Notes: a model not told the origin generated them from the letters alone. A stretch of DNA of 64,000 nucleotides from Streptacidiphilus sp. P02-A3a (GCF_014084105.1 NZ_CP048289.1:8999922-9063921), one strand, 5' to 3'. Counted from the first letter of the stretch, positions 32,968 through 41,396 are shown. Translations and numbers: made by a program.

Positions 32968-33055
32968 TAGTGAGTTCAGAATCTTGCCACGAAAGTCATC
33001 ACGTGGAGGACTCAGGAGGGCGCGACGGCGCACGTCGCGCCGGAGGAGCGGCCCT

Positions 33056-33730
33056 ATGGCGAAGCAGGAACGTGCGATTCGGACGCGCAAGATCATCCTG
33101 CGAGCGGCCGGCGAGGTCTTCGACGAACAGGGCTACGAGGCGTCCACCATCAGCGACATCCTGGCGCGCGCGCAGGTGACGAAGGGCGCGCTGTACTTCC
33201 ACTTCCGCTCCAAGGAGGAGCTGGCCCGGGGCGTCCTGGACGAGCAGGCGCGACTGATCGCGGTGGCCCCGCAGGCGCTCAAGCTCCAGGAGCTGGTGGA
33301 CATGGCCATGGGCGTGGGCGCCCGGCTGAACGACGACCCGCTGCTCCGCGGCAGCATCCGGCTCACCGTTGAGCAGGGCGCACGCAGCCTCGGCACCCAG
33401 AGCGGACCCTATGTGGCCTGGACCGAGGTCGCCGTCGGCATACTGGAGGCGGCCCGGGCGCAGGGCGAGCTGCTGCCGCACGTGTCGCCGGTGGACACCG
33501 CCGAGCTGATCGTCGGCGCCTTCGCCGGGATCCAGCTGATGTCGCAGACCATGTCCGACCGGACCGACCTGGGCCGCCGCCTGTCGGTGTTCCTGGACCA
33601 CATCCTGCCGAGCGTCGCGGTGCCGGGGATCCTCTCCCGGCTGGACACCGCGCCGGACCGCGGCCAGCGGATCCTGACCCGGTTCGGCCAGGCCGAGGAG
33701 GCCGAAGCGGTGGAGCCGGCCACCGTCTGA
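33056..33730 (+). CDS. ScbR/BarA-type gamma-butyrolactone receptor (TetR family)
   Basis: 224 residues. The N-terminal helix-turn-helix has the GBL-receptor pattern RAIRTRKIILRAAGEVF, GYEASTISDILARAQVTKGA and LYFHFRSKEELA. The C-terminal ligand domain carries W/F-rich segments including YVAWTEVAVGILEAARAQGEL. ATG 33056 follows GGAGGAGCGGCCCT. Divergent from the AfsA-type synthase with an ARE between them; expected to repress both until autoinducer binds, and likely to control the SARP. Confidence 0.92.
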   Translation: MAKQERAIRTRKIILRAAGEVFDEQGYEASTISDILARAQVTKGALYFHFRSKEELARGVLDEQARLIAVAPQALKLQELVDMAMGVGARLNDDPLLRGSIRLTVEQGARSLGTQSGPYVAWTEVAVGILEAARAQGELLPHVSPVDTAELIVGAFAGIQLMSQTMSDRTDLGRRLSVFLDHILPSVAVPGILSRLDTAPDRGQRILTRFGQAEEAEAVEPATV

Positions 33731-33774
33731 CCCGGCGCCGACGCGCCGCTCCCTGGTCCCGGGCTGGCTTTCCT

Positions 33775-33802
33775 GTCGGTTGCATGGCAAAAATAAACCG
33801 AC
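33775..33802. promoter_or_regulatory. Inverted repeat GTCGGTT-N14-AACCGAC (ARE-like)
   Basis: A perfect seven-base inverted repeat flanks an A/T-rich centre (GCATGGCAAAAATA). It overlaps an ATG at 33784 that is in frame with the NmrA-like gene, which argues for the downstream start at 33886. Confidence 0.5.
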
Positions 33803-33885
33803 CAGAAGGCCCGTTCCCGCTCCACCCGGGGCGGGGGGAGCCGGAGCGGGGTGCCGCGGGCGACACCCCCGAAACGGAGGCGCGC

Positions 33886-34758
33886 ATGCTGTTGGTGACG
33901 GGGGCGAGCGGCACGGTGGGCCGCGAGGTGATCGGGCTGCTGCCACCCGGGCAACCCGCCCGGGTACTGCTGCGGGACCCGGCCCGGGCCGGGACGATCA
34001 GCGGACGCCCCGGGCTGCAGGTCGTCCCGGGCGACTACGACGACCGGCGCAGCTTGGCGGCGGCGATGGCCGGAGTCCGCGCGGTGTTCCAGGTCACCTG
34101 CGACCCGAACCGCCCGGAGCAGGACCAGGCCCTGATCGACGCGGCCCGCGCGGCCGGGGTGCGGCAGCTGGTGAAGCTCTCCGCACTCGCGGTGAGCGAC
34201 CCGGAGGCGGACGACCTGATCACCCGCTGGCAGCGGGACAGCGAGCAGCGGGTGCGCGCCTCGGGACTGTGCTGGACCCTGCTGCGGCCGCGGGCGTTCA
34301 TGTCCAACGCGCTCCGCTGGGCCGACTCGGTGCGCACCGCGTCCGTGGTCCGGGCGCTGCACGGCACCGCTCCGCACGCCTGCGTCGACCCCCGGGACGT
34401 GGCCCGAGTGGCGGTGCGGGCCCTCACCGAGCCCGGACACGAGGGTCGGACCTACGCGCTCACCGGGCCGGAGCCGGTGAGCCCGGCGCAGCAGGTCGGG
34501 ATGCTCGCGCAGGTGCTCGGCCGACCGCTGCGGTTCGAGGAACTGACCGAGGAACAGGCCCGGCAGGGGCTGCTCCGGCGCTACCCGCCGGAGCTGGCCG
34601 AGGCGCTGCTGGCCAGTGCCGCCCGCCAGCGGGACGGCGGCAAGGCGCTGGTGACCGGAACCGTCGCCCGGCTCACCGGACGCGCTCCGGGCAGCTTCCG
34701 GGCCTGGGCCCGCGACCACGCGCACGCCTTCGGCGATCCGGTCCCGGCCGCCCACTGA
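33886..34758 (+). CDS. NmrA-like NAD(P)H-binding protein
   Basis: 290 residues. Rossmann motif VTGASGTVGREV at the N-terminus, then ARVLLRDPAR and the substrate-side segment CWTLLRPRAFMSNALRW. It lacks the YxxxK of catalytic SDRs in the usual place, so it may be an atypical SDR reductase or an NADP sensor. Start ATG 33886 with ACGGAGGCGC upstream. Such genes often neighbour AfsA/receptor pairs, where a reductase step is needed to finish the autoinducer; that is inference. Confidence 0.82.
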   Translation: MLLVTGASGTVGREVIGLLPPGQPARVLLRDPARAGTISGRPGLQVVPGDYDDRRSLAAAMAGVRAVFQVTCDPNRPEQDQALIDAARAAGVRQLVKLSALAVSDPEADDLITRWQRDSEQRVRASGLCWTLLRPRAFMSNALRWADSVRTASVVRALHGTAPHACVDPRDVARVAVRALTEPGHEGRTYALTGPEPVSPAQQVGMLAQVLGRPLRFEELTEEQARQGLLRRYPPELAEALLASAARQRDGGKALVTGTVARLTGRAPGSFRAWARDHAHAFGDPVPAAH

Positions 34759-34809
34759 CCCGCGCGCACTAACAGCACGCGTGGTCTGTTTTCCCCAGGT
34801 CGCCGACCG

Positions 34810-34832
34810 ACAAACAAACCGGTGGTGCTGTT
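34810..34832. promoter_or_regulatory. Weak ARE-like sequence
   Basis: Read on the minus strand, CACCACCGGTTTGTTTGT resembles an ARE half-palindrome. It lies between two convergent gene ends and overlaps the TetR stop codon, an odd place for an operator. Confidence 0.3.
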
Positions 34833-35466
34833 ATTTTCGCGCCGAGCCGGCCGGGTCGAACGGGTACCGGGCCAGGGCCTCCGGGGCCGCCAGGCGGGGC
34901 AGCAGCAGCCGCCAGAACGCCAGCAGCGCGTCCTCGGAGAGCCAGATCGGATCGGTCCGGCCCAGGATCTCGAAGCCCGCCGTAGTCGCCGTGATGGTCT
35001 GCGCGGCGTCCTTCGGCGGCACCCCCTCGGCCAGCGTCCGCTCCGCCGCGGCCCCGTCCAGACGGGCCGCGACGAAGGCCTCCCAGGCCGCCCGGGGATC
35101 CGCCCGGCCGATCCCCGAGGTGCCCTCGTAGCGCATCCGGAAAGCCGCCCTGACCACCACGTCCTCACGCAGCAGCGCAGCCAGCGCGTGTGTGCTGTCG
35201 ATGAGTTGCTGCAACGACGGGAGCGCCGGGAGGTCCCCGCCGACCGGCTCCCAGAGCCGCGCCAGCGCCTGCATCGCCTCGTCCTCGACCGCCGCCGCGA
35301 GGGCTTCCTTGGTGTCGAAGTGGAAGTGCAGCGCACCGTTGCTGACCCCGGCCGCGCCGCTGATCTCGGCGAGTCCGGCGTCGCGGAACCCGTGCGTGTC
35401 GAAGCTCTGCGCGGCTGACTGTATGAGGCGCCGCCGCGTGAGGGCGGCGCGGCCTTGCTGGGCCAT
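34831..35466 (-). CDS. TetR-family regulator (ScbR2/pseudo-receptor-like)
   Basis: 211 residues. Helix-turn-helix region RRRLIQSAAQSFDTHGFRDA, LAEISGAAGVSNGALHFHF, DTKEALAAAV; this matches gamma-butyrolactone receptor homologues more than generic TetR proteins. ATG 35466 follows AGGAGTATCA. Paired with the receptor at 33056, it could be the second, non-autoinducer-binding receptor common in Streptomyces clusters. An ARE-like palindrome lies about 100 bp upstream. Confidence 0.85.
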   Translation of the reverse strand: MAQQGRAALTRRRLIQSAAQSFDTHGFRDAGLAEISGAAGVSNGALHFHFDTKEALAAAVEDEAMQALARLWEPVGGDLPALPSLQQLIDSTHALAALLREDVVVRAAFRMRYEGTSGIGRADPRAAWEAFVAARLDGAAAERTLAEGVPPKDAAQTITATTAGFEILGRTDPIWLSEDALLAFWRLLLPRLAAPEALARYPFDPAGSARK

Positions 35467-35562
35467 TGATACTCCTGGCTGCTGGCAGGGTAGCCGAGGA
35501 CGCGGCCGTACCGAGGCTTGAGGATCTTAGCGTAATTTAGAAACCAGGCAGGACGTTTCGAG

Positions 35563-35594
35563 AATAAAAAAACCGGGTGGTTTGACTTTTATTG
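35563..35594. promoter_or_regulatory. ARE-like palindrome between TetR and histidine kinase genes
   Basis: AATAAAAAAACC ... GGTTTGACTTTTATT forms an AT-rich inverted repeat with the ACC/GGT arms of autoregulatory elements. It sits in the divergent promoter region and could link the TetR and the two-component genes to autoinducer control. Confidence 0.6.
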
Positions 35595-35652
35595 GCCTCG
35601 CGACTAGTCTCGCCGCGTGAGCAGCGCGGCCTCGAAGGTCAGGAGTACGTCC

Positions 35653-36411
35653 ATGCAGAGCTCCGCCGACCTCGACGCCCCCGGCCCGGCCCCGGCCCGC
35701 CCGGGCCGACCACAGCCGGAGCACCGCCGCGGCCGCCCCGGCCACCGCCGCCGGGAGCAGCTGCTCTGGGAGGCCGCCGCCCGCAGCGAACGCCGTCGGC
35801 TGGCCCGGGAGATCCACGACCAGCTGGGCGCCACCCTGGCGCTGACCCTGCGGTTCCTGGAACTGGCCGAGCTCACCGGCGAAAGCGACCCCGCCGCCGC
35901 CCGCTCCCACGCCCGGCGCGCCCGGGAGGGGGTGGACCAGGCGATCCGGGACGCCCGCTCGCTGATCACCGACCTGGGTGACCGACCCGGCTCCCCGCCC
36001 GCACCGCCCTCACTGCGCCGGGAGATCCAGGGCTTCCTCCGCGCGGCCGACCCGGTCGGCCTGGACGTGCACATCCGGGTCACCGGGGACGAACGCGGCA
36101 CCGACCCGGCCCTGCGCCAGGAGGGCTTCCTGATCATCCGTGAGGCGCTGCGCAACGTGCTCGCCCACGCCGGGGCGTCGCAGGCCTGGGTGGACGCCCG
36201 CTTCAGCCACGGCGAGCTGCGCGCCGGCGTCCGCGACGACGGCACCGGCTTCCCGGCCACCACCGGCCGATCCGCCCGCTACGGCCTGACCGCCATGCGC
36301 GAGCGCGCCGAGAGCGTCGGCGGCACGGTCACCGTCGACAGCAGCCCGCACCACGGGACCCGGGTCGAGCTGGTCCTGCCCGCGCCCACCGGGCGCCGCG
36401 CCCGCCGATGA
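35653..36411 (+). CDS. Soluble NarL-type sensor histidine kinase
   Basis: 252 residues. The dimerisation helix has the phospho-acceptor His in ERRRLAREIHDQLGATLAL (HisKA_3). The ATPase domain has the N-box IIREALRNVLAHAGAS, the G1 box VRDDGTGFP and the G2 region YGLTAMRERAESVGG. There is no membrane span and no recognisable sensor domain, only a Pro/Arg-rich N-terminus, so the signal must be cytoplasmic or supplied by a partner. Start ATG 35653 is favoured by AGGAG eight bases upstream; GTG 35617 is possible. Coupled by ATGA to the next gene. Confidence 0.88.
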   Translation: MQSSADLDAPGPAPARPGRPQPEHRRGRPGHRRREQLLWEAAARSERRRLAREIHDQLGATLALTLRFLELAELTGESDPAAARSHARRAREGVDQAIRDARSLITDLGDRPGSPPAPPSLRREIQGFLRAADPVGLDVHIRVTGDERGTDPALRQEGFLIIREALRNVLAHAGASQAWVDARFSHGELRAGVRDDGTGFPATTGRSARYGLTAMRERAESVGGTVTVDSSPHHGTRVELVLPAPTGRRARR

Positions 36412-37058
36412 CCGCACCACCCCGGCCCGCGATCACCCTGCTGCTCGCCGACGACCACGCCATCCTCCGGGAGACACTGCGCGAGTCGTTGGAGGCCGAG
36501 CCGGACCTCTCGGTGGTGGCCGAGGCGGGCGACGGCGCCACCGCCCTGGCGGAGGCCGCCCGGCTGGCTCCGGACCTGGTCCTGCTCGACCTGGAGATGC
36601 CCGGACCGCCCGCCTCGGTGACCGTCCGACGGCTGCTCGACCTGCGGCCGCGTCCCCGCATCGTCATCCTGAGCATGTACGACGACCCGGGCTACGCCCA
36701 GGAGTTGCTGACCCTGGGCGTCAACGGCTACCTGAGCAAGGGCGTCGGCCGCCGACGGCTGGTCTCGGTGATCCGCGAGGTGGTGGAGGACGAGGCGCGG
36801 GTGCTGCTCTCGTACGCTCCGGCGGAGCGCGCGGCCAGGCCCGGACGGCTCTCCCAGCGCGAGCGCGAACTGCTGTCGCTGGTCGCCCGGGCGCACAGCA
36901 ACCGGCAGATAGCGAGCGGCCTGGGCATCAGCGAGGCCACGGTCAAACGCCACCTGCAGAACATCTACCTGAAGCTGGACGCGGCCTCCCGGATGGACGC
37001 CGTCAACAAGGCGGTGGCCGGTTCGCTGATCCCCTCCCCCCTGGCCCGCCCCCGCTGA
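36408..37058 (+). CDS. NarL/LuxR-type response regulator
   Basis: 216 residues. Receiver domain with LLADDHAILRE, phospho-Asp in VLLDLEMPG, and YLSKGVG; DNA-binding half with LSQRERELLSLVARAHSNRQIASGLGISEATVKRHLQNIYLKL. Its ATG overlaps the kinase stop. It forms a pair with that kinase; the orphan regulator at 31151 is its close paralogue in the helix-turn-helix. Confidence 0.92.
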   Translation: MTAPPRPAITLLLADDHAILRETLRESLEAEPDLSVVAEAGDGATALAEAARLAPDLVLLDLEMPGPPASVTVRRLLDLRPRPRIVILSMYDDPGYAQELLTLGVNGYLSKGVGRRRLVSVIREVVEDEARVLLSYAPAERAARPGRLSQRERELLSLVARAHSNRQIASGLGISEATVKRHLQNIYLKLDAASRMDAVNKAVAGSLIPSPLARPR

Positions 37059-37090
37059 ACCCGGGCCGCTGAACCCGGGCCGGGAACGCC

Positions 37091-37141
37091 GAAGGGCCGC
37101 CGCCCCCGGCCCGGTGAACCGGGTGGGGGCGGCGGCCCTTC
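37091..37141. terminator. Strong bidirectional hairpin terminator
   Basis: Perfect 17-base arms from GAAGGGCCGCCGCCCCC to GGGGGCGGCGGCCCTTC, with a nested CCCGG/CCGGG stem in the loop, between the convergent response regulator and helicase genes. Confidence 0.88.
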
Positions 37142-37156
37142 GTTCATGTCGCTGGG

Positions 37157-39448
37157 TCAGTTCTTCCAGCGCGGCTTGCGGTCCGCGGCGGCGGAACCGC
37201 CGAAGCTGCTGCCGCCACGGTCGTCCCGACGCTGGAACCCGCCGGTCGGACGCCCGCCGGCGGCCGGACGGTGGTCGTCGCGCCGCCCGTACGCCGGACG
37301 GCTGCTGCCGCCGGACGCGGGCCGGTCACCGAAGGAACGGCTGCTGCCGCCACGGTCGTCCCGGCTCTGGTACGGGGTCGACGGGCGCCCGCTGCGCTCA
37401 CCGAAGCTGCCGCCGCTGCGGCCGCCCTGGTAGCCGCCGGAGGAGCGGCCGTCACGGTCGCCGCCGAAGGGGCGGCTGCCGCCACGGTCGTCACGGCGCT
37501 GGAAGCCGCCGCTGCGCTCCGAGCCGCGGTCGTCGCGGCGCTCGCCGCCACGGTCGTCCCGGCGCTGGAACCCGCCCGAGGAACGCTCGTCCCGGCGCTG
37601 GAAGCCACCGGAGGAGCGGCTTTCACGGTCGCCGCCGAAGGAGCGGCTGCCGCCACGGTCGTCACGGCGCTCGAAGCCGCCGCTGCGCTCCGAACCGCGG
37701 TCGTCGCGGCGCTGGAAGCCACCGGAGGAGCGGTTGTCACGGTCGCCGTAGGAACGGCCGCCGCGGTCGTCGCGACGCTCGAACCGGTCGTCGCGGCGCT
37801 CGAAGCCGCCCCGCTCCCGGCCGCCGCGCTCGTCGTCGGCCACCGGGCCGGCCTGGGCCGGGACGCTGACCTCGGCCGCGGCCTCGGTACCGGTCTCGGC
37901 GTCAGTGGCGTCGGCCGCCGGGGCGTCGTCCTCGATGCCCAGCGCGGCCCGCTCGCGGGCGGCCCGTGCGGCCAGCCGGTCGGCGTCCTGACGCAGGTCG
38001 GCGGCGTGCTTGGTGGCGCGCTCCAGCTCGCGGGTGAGCTCCACCACGTCCCGCTCGGCCTGCTTGGCCTGGGTGGCGACCGACTCGGCCTGGACCTCGC
38101 TGAGCGAGCGGGCACCGGTGATCTTCACCATGTCGGCGTCGAAGGCGCCGTCCACGATGTGGCGGGTGGCCTCGACCCCGGCGTCCTCCAGCAGGCGGAA
38201 GACCGACCGGCGCTGGTGCGGCAGGATCAGCGTGACCACGGTGCCGGAGCGGCCCGCGCGGGCGGTACGGCCGGAGCGGTGCAGGTAGTCCTTGTGGTCA
38301 CCGGCCGGGTCGACGTTCAGGACCAGGTCGACGTCGTCGACGTGGATGCCGCGCGCGGCGACGTCCGTGGCGACGAGGACGTTGACGTAGCCCTCCTTGA
38401 AGTCGGCCAGCGTCCGGGTGCGGGCGCCCTGGGTCATGCCGCCGTGCAGCGCGTCGGCCAGCACCCCGGCGTCGCGCAGCTGCTCGGCGACCCGGTCGCA
38501 GCCCATCTGGGTGCGCACGAAGATGATCGTCTTGCCCTTGCGGGCGGAGATGGCGTTGGTGACCGGCGCCTTGTCCTTGGGCTTCACGACCAGGACGTGG
38601 TGGGTCATGGTGGTGACCGCACCGGCCGAGGGGTCGACCTCGTGCGTCACCGGGTTCTTCAGGTAGCGCTTGACCAGGGTGTCGATCTCGTTCTCCAGCG
38701 TGGCGGAGAAGAGCATCCGCTGGCCGCCGGCCGGCACCTGGTCGAGGATCTCGGTGACCTCGGGCATGAAGCCCATGTCGGCCATCTGGTCGGCCTCGTC
38801 CAGGACGATGACCTCGGTGGCGTCCAGGTTGCAGGCGCTGCGGTCGATCAGGTCGCGCAGTCGGCCGGGGGTGGCCACCAGCACGTCCACGCCGCGCTCC
38901 AGCGCGTAGATCTGGTTGGACATCGAGGTACCGCCGCAGACGACCTTGAGCCGCAGGCCGAGCACCGAGCCGTACGGCTCCAGCGCGTCGGCGACCTGCA
39001 TGGCCAGCTCGCGGGTCGGGACCAGGATCAGGCCGCGCGGGCGCTTGGCCTGGCTGCGGCTGCCGCCGAGGCGGGTGAGCAGCGGGAGGCCGAAGCTCAG
39101 CGTCTTGCCGGAGCCGGTACGGCCGCGGCCGAGGACGTCCTTGCCCGCCAGCGCGTCCGGGATGGTCGCGGCCTGGATCGGGAACGGCTCGGTGACACCC
39201 TTCTTGGCGAGGGTGCGGACGAGGTCCGGGTGCAGTCCGAGGTCACTGAACGTGACCTTCGGCTCGGCCGGCTCGACGGGCTCGTCCGCCTCGACGACCT
39301 CGTCCGGGAGGTCCGGGAGGTCGGTGGCGGCGACGGCGTCGGTGATGGTGTCGGTGGCGTCGGACTGGGTGGTGCTGACCGTGGCGGCGGCAGAGGCTTC
39401 GGCGCCGTTTTCGGGCATGGCGAAGCGGTCGTCGTCAACGAGAGACAT
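37157..39448 (-). CDS. DEAD-box ATP-dependent RNA helicase with RGG-like tail
   Basis: 763 residues. The helicase core has the Q motif (VTEPFPIQAATIPDALAG), Walker A GRGRTGSGKT, PTRELA, LDEAD, SAT, and the C-lobe motifs ATDVAARGIHVDDV and HRSGRTARAG. From about residue 550 a low-complexity tail of roughly 200 residues repeats GGFQRRDDRGG units, typical for RNA annealing and cold-shock helicases. The repeats are nearly identical at DNA level (37200-37820) and will be prone to length change. I chose ATG 39448 (GGAAGG upstream); ATG 39472 is possible. Unwinds structured RNA in the cytoplasm. Confidence 0.93.
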   Translation of the reverse strand: MSLVDDDRFAMPENGAEASAAATVSTTQSDATDTITDAVAATDLPDLPDEVVEADEPVEPAEPKVTFSDLGLHPDLVRTLAKKGVTEPFPIQAATIPDALAGKDVLGRGRTGSGKTLSFGLPLLTRLGGSRSQAKRPRGLILVPTRELAMQVADALEPYGSVLGLRLKVVCGGTSMSNQIYALERGVDVLVATPGRLRDLIDRSACNLDATEVIVLDEADQMADMGFMPEVTEILDQVPAGGQRMLFSATLENEIDTLVKRYLKNPVTHEVDPSAGAVTTMTHHVLVVKPKDKAPVTNAISARKGKTIIFVRTQMGCDRVAEQLRDAGVLADALHGGMTQGARTRTLADFKEGYVNVLVATDVAARGIHVDDVDLVLNVDPAGDHKDYLHRSGRTARAGRSGTVVTLILPHQRRSVFRLLEDAGVEATRHIVDGAFDADMVKITGARSLSEVQAESVATQAKQAERDVVELTRELERATKHAADLRQDADRLAARAARERAALGIEDDAPAADATDAETGTEAAAEVSVPAQAGPVADDERGGRERGGFERRDDRFERRDDRGGRSYGDRDNRSSGGFQRRDDRGSERSGGFERRDDRGGSRSFGGDRESRSSGGFQRRDERSSGGFQRRDDRGGERRDDRGSERSGGFQRRDDRGGSRPFGGDRDGRSSGGYQGGRSGGSFGERSGRPSTPYQSRDDRGGSSRSFGDRPASGGSSRPAYGRRDDHRPAAGGRPTGGFQRRDDRGGSSFGGSAAADRKPRWKN

Positions 39449-39801
39449 GAAGAACCTTCCGGGTGTTGGCACGCGCCAAGTCCGCGGGGTTCACCTACAA
39501 CCGCCTCAATGCGGCCAGCCACGGAGTGCACGGAACGCGCCAGGGCGCCTTTGTTCTGATCAAGCGGCGGCGCCGGGCAAATGAAACAACAACGATCTAC
39601 CAAGATAGCCTACCGGTGATCCGCTACGCAAATCACCCGGCTGGCCCATTCCAGCTCGGAGGTGCGGCAGGCTGTCCCGACGGGACCGTCTGCCAGTTCC
39701 AACAGTGCCCCCCTCCCGGGTATTCCCGCCCCCACGACCGGAACCTCCAGCGACCTCCAGCGACCTTCCGGGTATCTTCCGCGGATCTTCGCAGGGGCCT
39801 C
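39449..39801. other. Long leader/promoter region of the helicase gene
   Basis: No gene seen. On the minus strand, TAGGCTATCTT near 39600-39612 could be a -10 region, which would give a leader of about 150 bases. Long leaders are common for cold-shock DEAD-box genes; I see no named RNA family here. Confidence 0.4.
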
Positions 39802-40344
39802 CTAGGGGGTCGGTCCGGCCGAGGCGGACACGCTCGGTGACGAGGACGGCGGCTGGGTCGTCGGCGGCGCGCTCGGCGGCGGTGGCGGCGGGGGTGTCGG
39901 CTGGACGCTGGCGGTGGCCGTGGGCGTCCCCGCCCCGCCGCCCGAACTCCCGCCCGAGCCACCGCCCTTGACGCCGCCACCGGAACCCCCGGCGGGGCCG
40001 CCCTCGGTGCTGCCCGCGCTCGCCGCCGCGCCGCCGGGGCGGCCGACCGTCGCGGTCGGCGAGGGGGTGCCCACCGCCAGGTCCTGGTCGGCCCCGGCCG
40101 AGGCGCCGGGACCGGCCGAGGCCGACGCCGAGGGGTCGCCGTCCCGGCGCCGGGTGCCCGCCCGCGCCTGCACCTGGTCCCCCGGCACATGGCCCAGGCT
40201 GGGCCGGTCCTGCGGCAGCCGCGCCCCGGGCGCGGCCGGGACGCTGCCGCCGACCTCCATACAGCCCGTCAGCACGCCCGCGCCCAGCACCGCGAGGGCG
40301 ACCACCCCGACCACCCGGCGCACCCGGGAATCACCTGTACCCAC
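39802..40344 (-). CDS. Putative low-complexity lipoprotein
   Basis: 180 residues. A positively charged N-terminus, hydrophobic VVGVVALAVLGAGV and lipobox LTGC (Cys at 28) mark a lipoprotein attached to the outer face of the membrane. The rest is Ser/Gly/Pro/Ala-rich, with a poly-Pro run and a glycine-rich run, and no folded domain visible. GTG start at 40344 with a weak ribosome site. Function unknown. Confidence 0.65.
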   Translation of the reverse strand: MGTGDSRVRRVVGVVALAVLGAGVLTGCMEVGGSVPAAPGARLPQDRPSLGHVPGDQVQARAGTRRRDGDPSASASAGPGASAGADQDLAVGTPSPTATVGRPGGAAASAGSTEGGPAGGSGGGVKGGGSGGSSGGGAGTPTATASVQPTPPPPPPPSAPPTTQPPSSSPSVSASAGPTP

Positions 40345-40449
40345 CCTCGCGGCCCCGCTTCCCTCGGCTCGGCGGCCGTCGGCTACAGCCCCCCGCAGTC
40401 CTCAACGCCGACGGGGGGCGGCAGGACACGGCAGCCGCCTCGCGGCGGG

Positions 40450-40800
40450 TCAGCCGTAGCCGAGCTCGTGCAGCCGCGCGTCGGAGATCCCGAAGTGGTG
40501 CCCGATCTCGTGCACCACGGTCACCCGCACCTGCCGGACCACCTCCTCGGCGGTGCGGCAGGCGCGCAGCGCGGGGTTGCGGTAGACGGTGATCCGGTCC
40601 GGCAGCACCCCGGCGTACCACTCACCGCGCTCGGTCAGCGGCGTCCCCTCGTACAGCCCGAACAGCTCCGGCCCGCCCGGCGGGCACTCGTCCTCGACGA
40701 AGATCACCACGTTGTCCATCAGCCGGGTCAGCTCGGTCGGGATCCCGTCCAGCGCCTCACCGACCAGCTCCTCGAACCGCTCCCTGGTCATCTCCAGCAC
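40450..40800 (-). CDS. Small zinc metallopeptidase-like protein (DUF1025 family)
   Basis: 116 residues. The zincin motif is VVHEIGHHFGISD (HExxHxxGxxD), and LTERGEWYAGVLPDRITVYRNP is the conserved core of this small actinobacterial family. GTG at 40800 is favoured by GAGGAGCGAC; ATG 40791 would drop three residues. Substrate unknown. It lies upstream of and divergent from the tRNA cluster. Confidence 0.88.
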   Translation of the reverse strand: MLEMTRERFEELVGEALDGIPTELTRLMDNVVIFVEDECPPGGPELFGLYEGTPLTERGEWYAGVLPDRITVYRNPALRACRTAEEVVRQVRVTVVHEIGHHFGISDARLHELGYG

Positions 40801-40854
40801 GTCGCTCCTCAGGGGCCCTCCGGACCGACACCCGCGCGCCGGTGGAATCCATTT

Positions 40855-40884
40855 TGGCGATACCCGGCTCCATCCCATATGCTT
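40855..40884 (+). promoter_or_regulatory. Predicted promoter of the tRNA cluster
   Basis: TTGGCG (40855-40860), 18-bp spacer, TATGCT (40879-40884), about 45 bp upstream of the first tRNA. Confidence 0.6.
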
Positions 40885-40927
40885 CTGAACGTCCCCGACG
40901 GCCGCAAGGAAGCCGGGAGGGCCACCC

Positions 40928-41000
40928 GCCCTCATCGTCTAGTGGCCCAGGACGCCGCCCTTTCAAGGCGGTAGCACGGGTTCGAATCCCGTTGGGGGTA
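40928..41000 (+). tRNA. tRNA-Glu (anticodon TTC)
   Basis: 73 bases with a complete cloverleaf: anticodon loop CTTTCAA, T-loop GGTTCGAATCC, seven-base acceptor stem with two G-U pairs. CCA is not encoded. Confidence 0.95.
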
Positions 41001-41033
41001 CGCATTAAACCGCGTGCAGGTTCGCCTGTACGA

Positions 41034-41107
41034 GGCCTCGTGGAGCAGTTGGTTAGCTCGCCACCCTGTCAAGGTGGAGGTCGCGGGTTCAAGTCCCGTC
41101 GAGGTCG
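41034..41107 (+). tRNA. tRNA-Asp (anticodon GTC)
   Basis: 74 bases, anticodon loop CTGTCAA, T-loop GGTTCAAGTCC, perfect acceptor stem GGCCTCG/CGAGGTC with one wobble. Identical over its whole length to the copy at 58259. Confidence 0.95.
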
Positions 41108-41110
41108 CTG

Positions 41111-41130
41111 TACCCCCCTTCGGGGGGAGT
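41111..41130 (+). terminator. Hairpin between tRNA-Asp and tRNA-Phe
   Basis: CCCCCC-TTCG-GGGGGG stem-loop followed by AGTTT. It may be a processing or partial termination signal inside the tRNA transcript. Confidence 0.55.
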
Positions 41131-41133
41131 TTC

Positions 41134-41210
41134 GGCCAGGTAGCTCAGTTGGTACGAGCGTCCGCCTGAAAAGCGGAAGGTCGCCGGTTCGACCCCGGCC
41201 CTGGCCACCA
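41134..41210 (+). tRNA. tRNA-Phe (anticodon GAA), CCA encoded
   Basis: Anticodon loop CTGAAAA, T-loop GGTTCGACCCC, acceptor GGCCAGG/CCTGGCC, then A and an encoded CCA. Its 3' half is duplicated at 42267-42333, as expected where an integrase has used the tRNA as attachment site. Confidence 0.95.
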
Positions 41211-41231
41211 GCCTTGACCACGCACGATGCC
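41165..41231 (+). repeat. Direct repeat copy 1 (att site in tRNA-Phe 3' end)
   Basis: Covers the anticodon stem to about 24 bases past the tRNA. It matches 42267-42333 with about four mismatches over 67 bp. Confidence 0.85.
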
Positions 41232-41260
41232 CTCGAAGCAGCCCGCTTCGGGGGCATTTT
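41229..41260 (+). terminator. tRNA cluster terminator
   Basis: GCCCTCGAAGC-AGCCC-GCTTCGGGGGC hairpin followed by ATTTT. Confidence 0.75.
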
Positions 41261-41396
41261 CGTGCCGTTTGACGCCAACGGTGCGGCGGACGGTCACCAC
41301 GTACGGCTTCAGAGCCATGCCTACTGCACCCATGTTCGACCCATCCCTCGTTCAAGCAGTTCCCTCGACAGGCAGTCTCGATAGACATCCGAGTGT

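Noticed and set aside
33784-33885. N-terminal extension of the NmrA-like protein
   Set aside because: The upstream ATG sits inside an inverted repeat and the extra residues are not Rossmann-like; ATG 33886 has a ribosome site.
34771-34832. AACAGCAC ... GTGCTGTT as a terminator between convergent genes
   Set aside because: The loop is about 45 bases and there is no T-run; the ARE-like reading of its right half is also only weak.
37271-39559. Long plus-strand frame opposite the helicase gene
   Set aside because: Its translation is Val/Ala/Gly/His low complexity and mirrors the helicase codons; the helicase motifs are unambiguous.
41069-41278. Short frames across the tRNA genes
   Set aside because: Translations of tRNA sequence, with no coding character.
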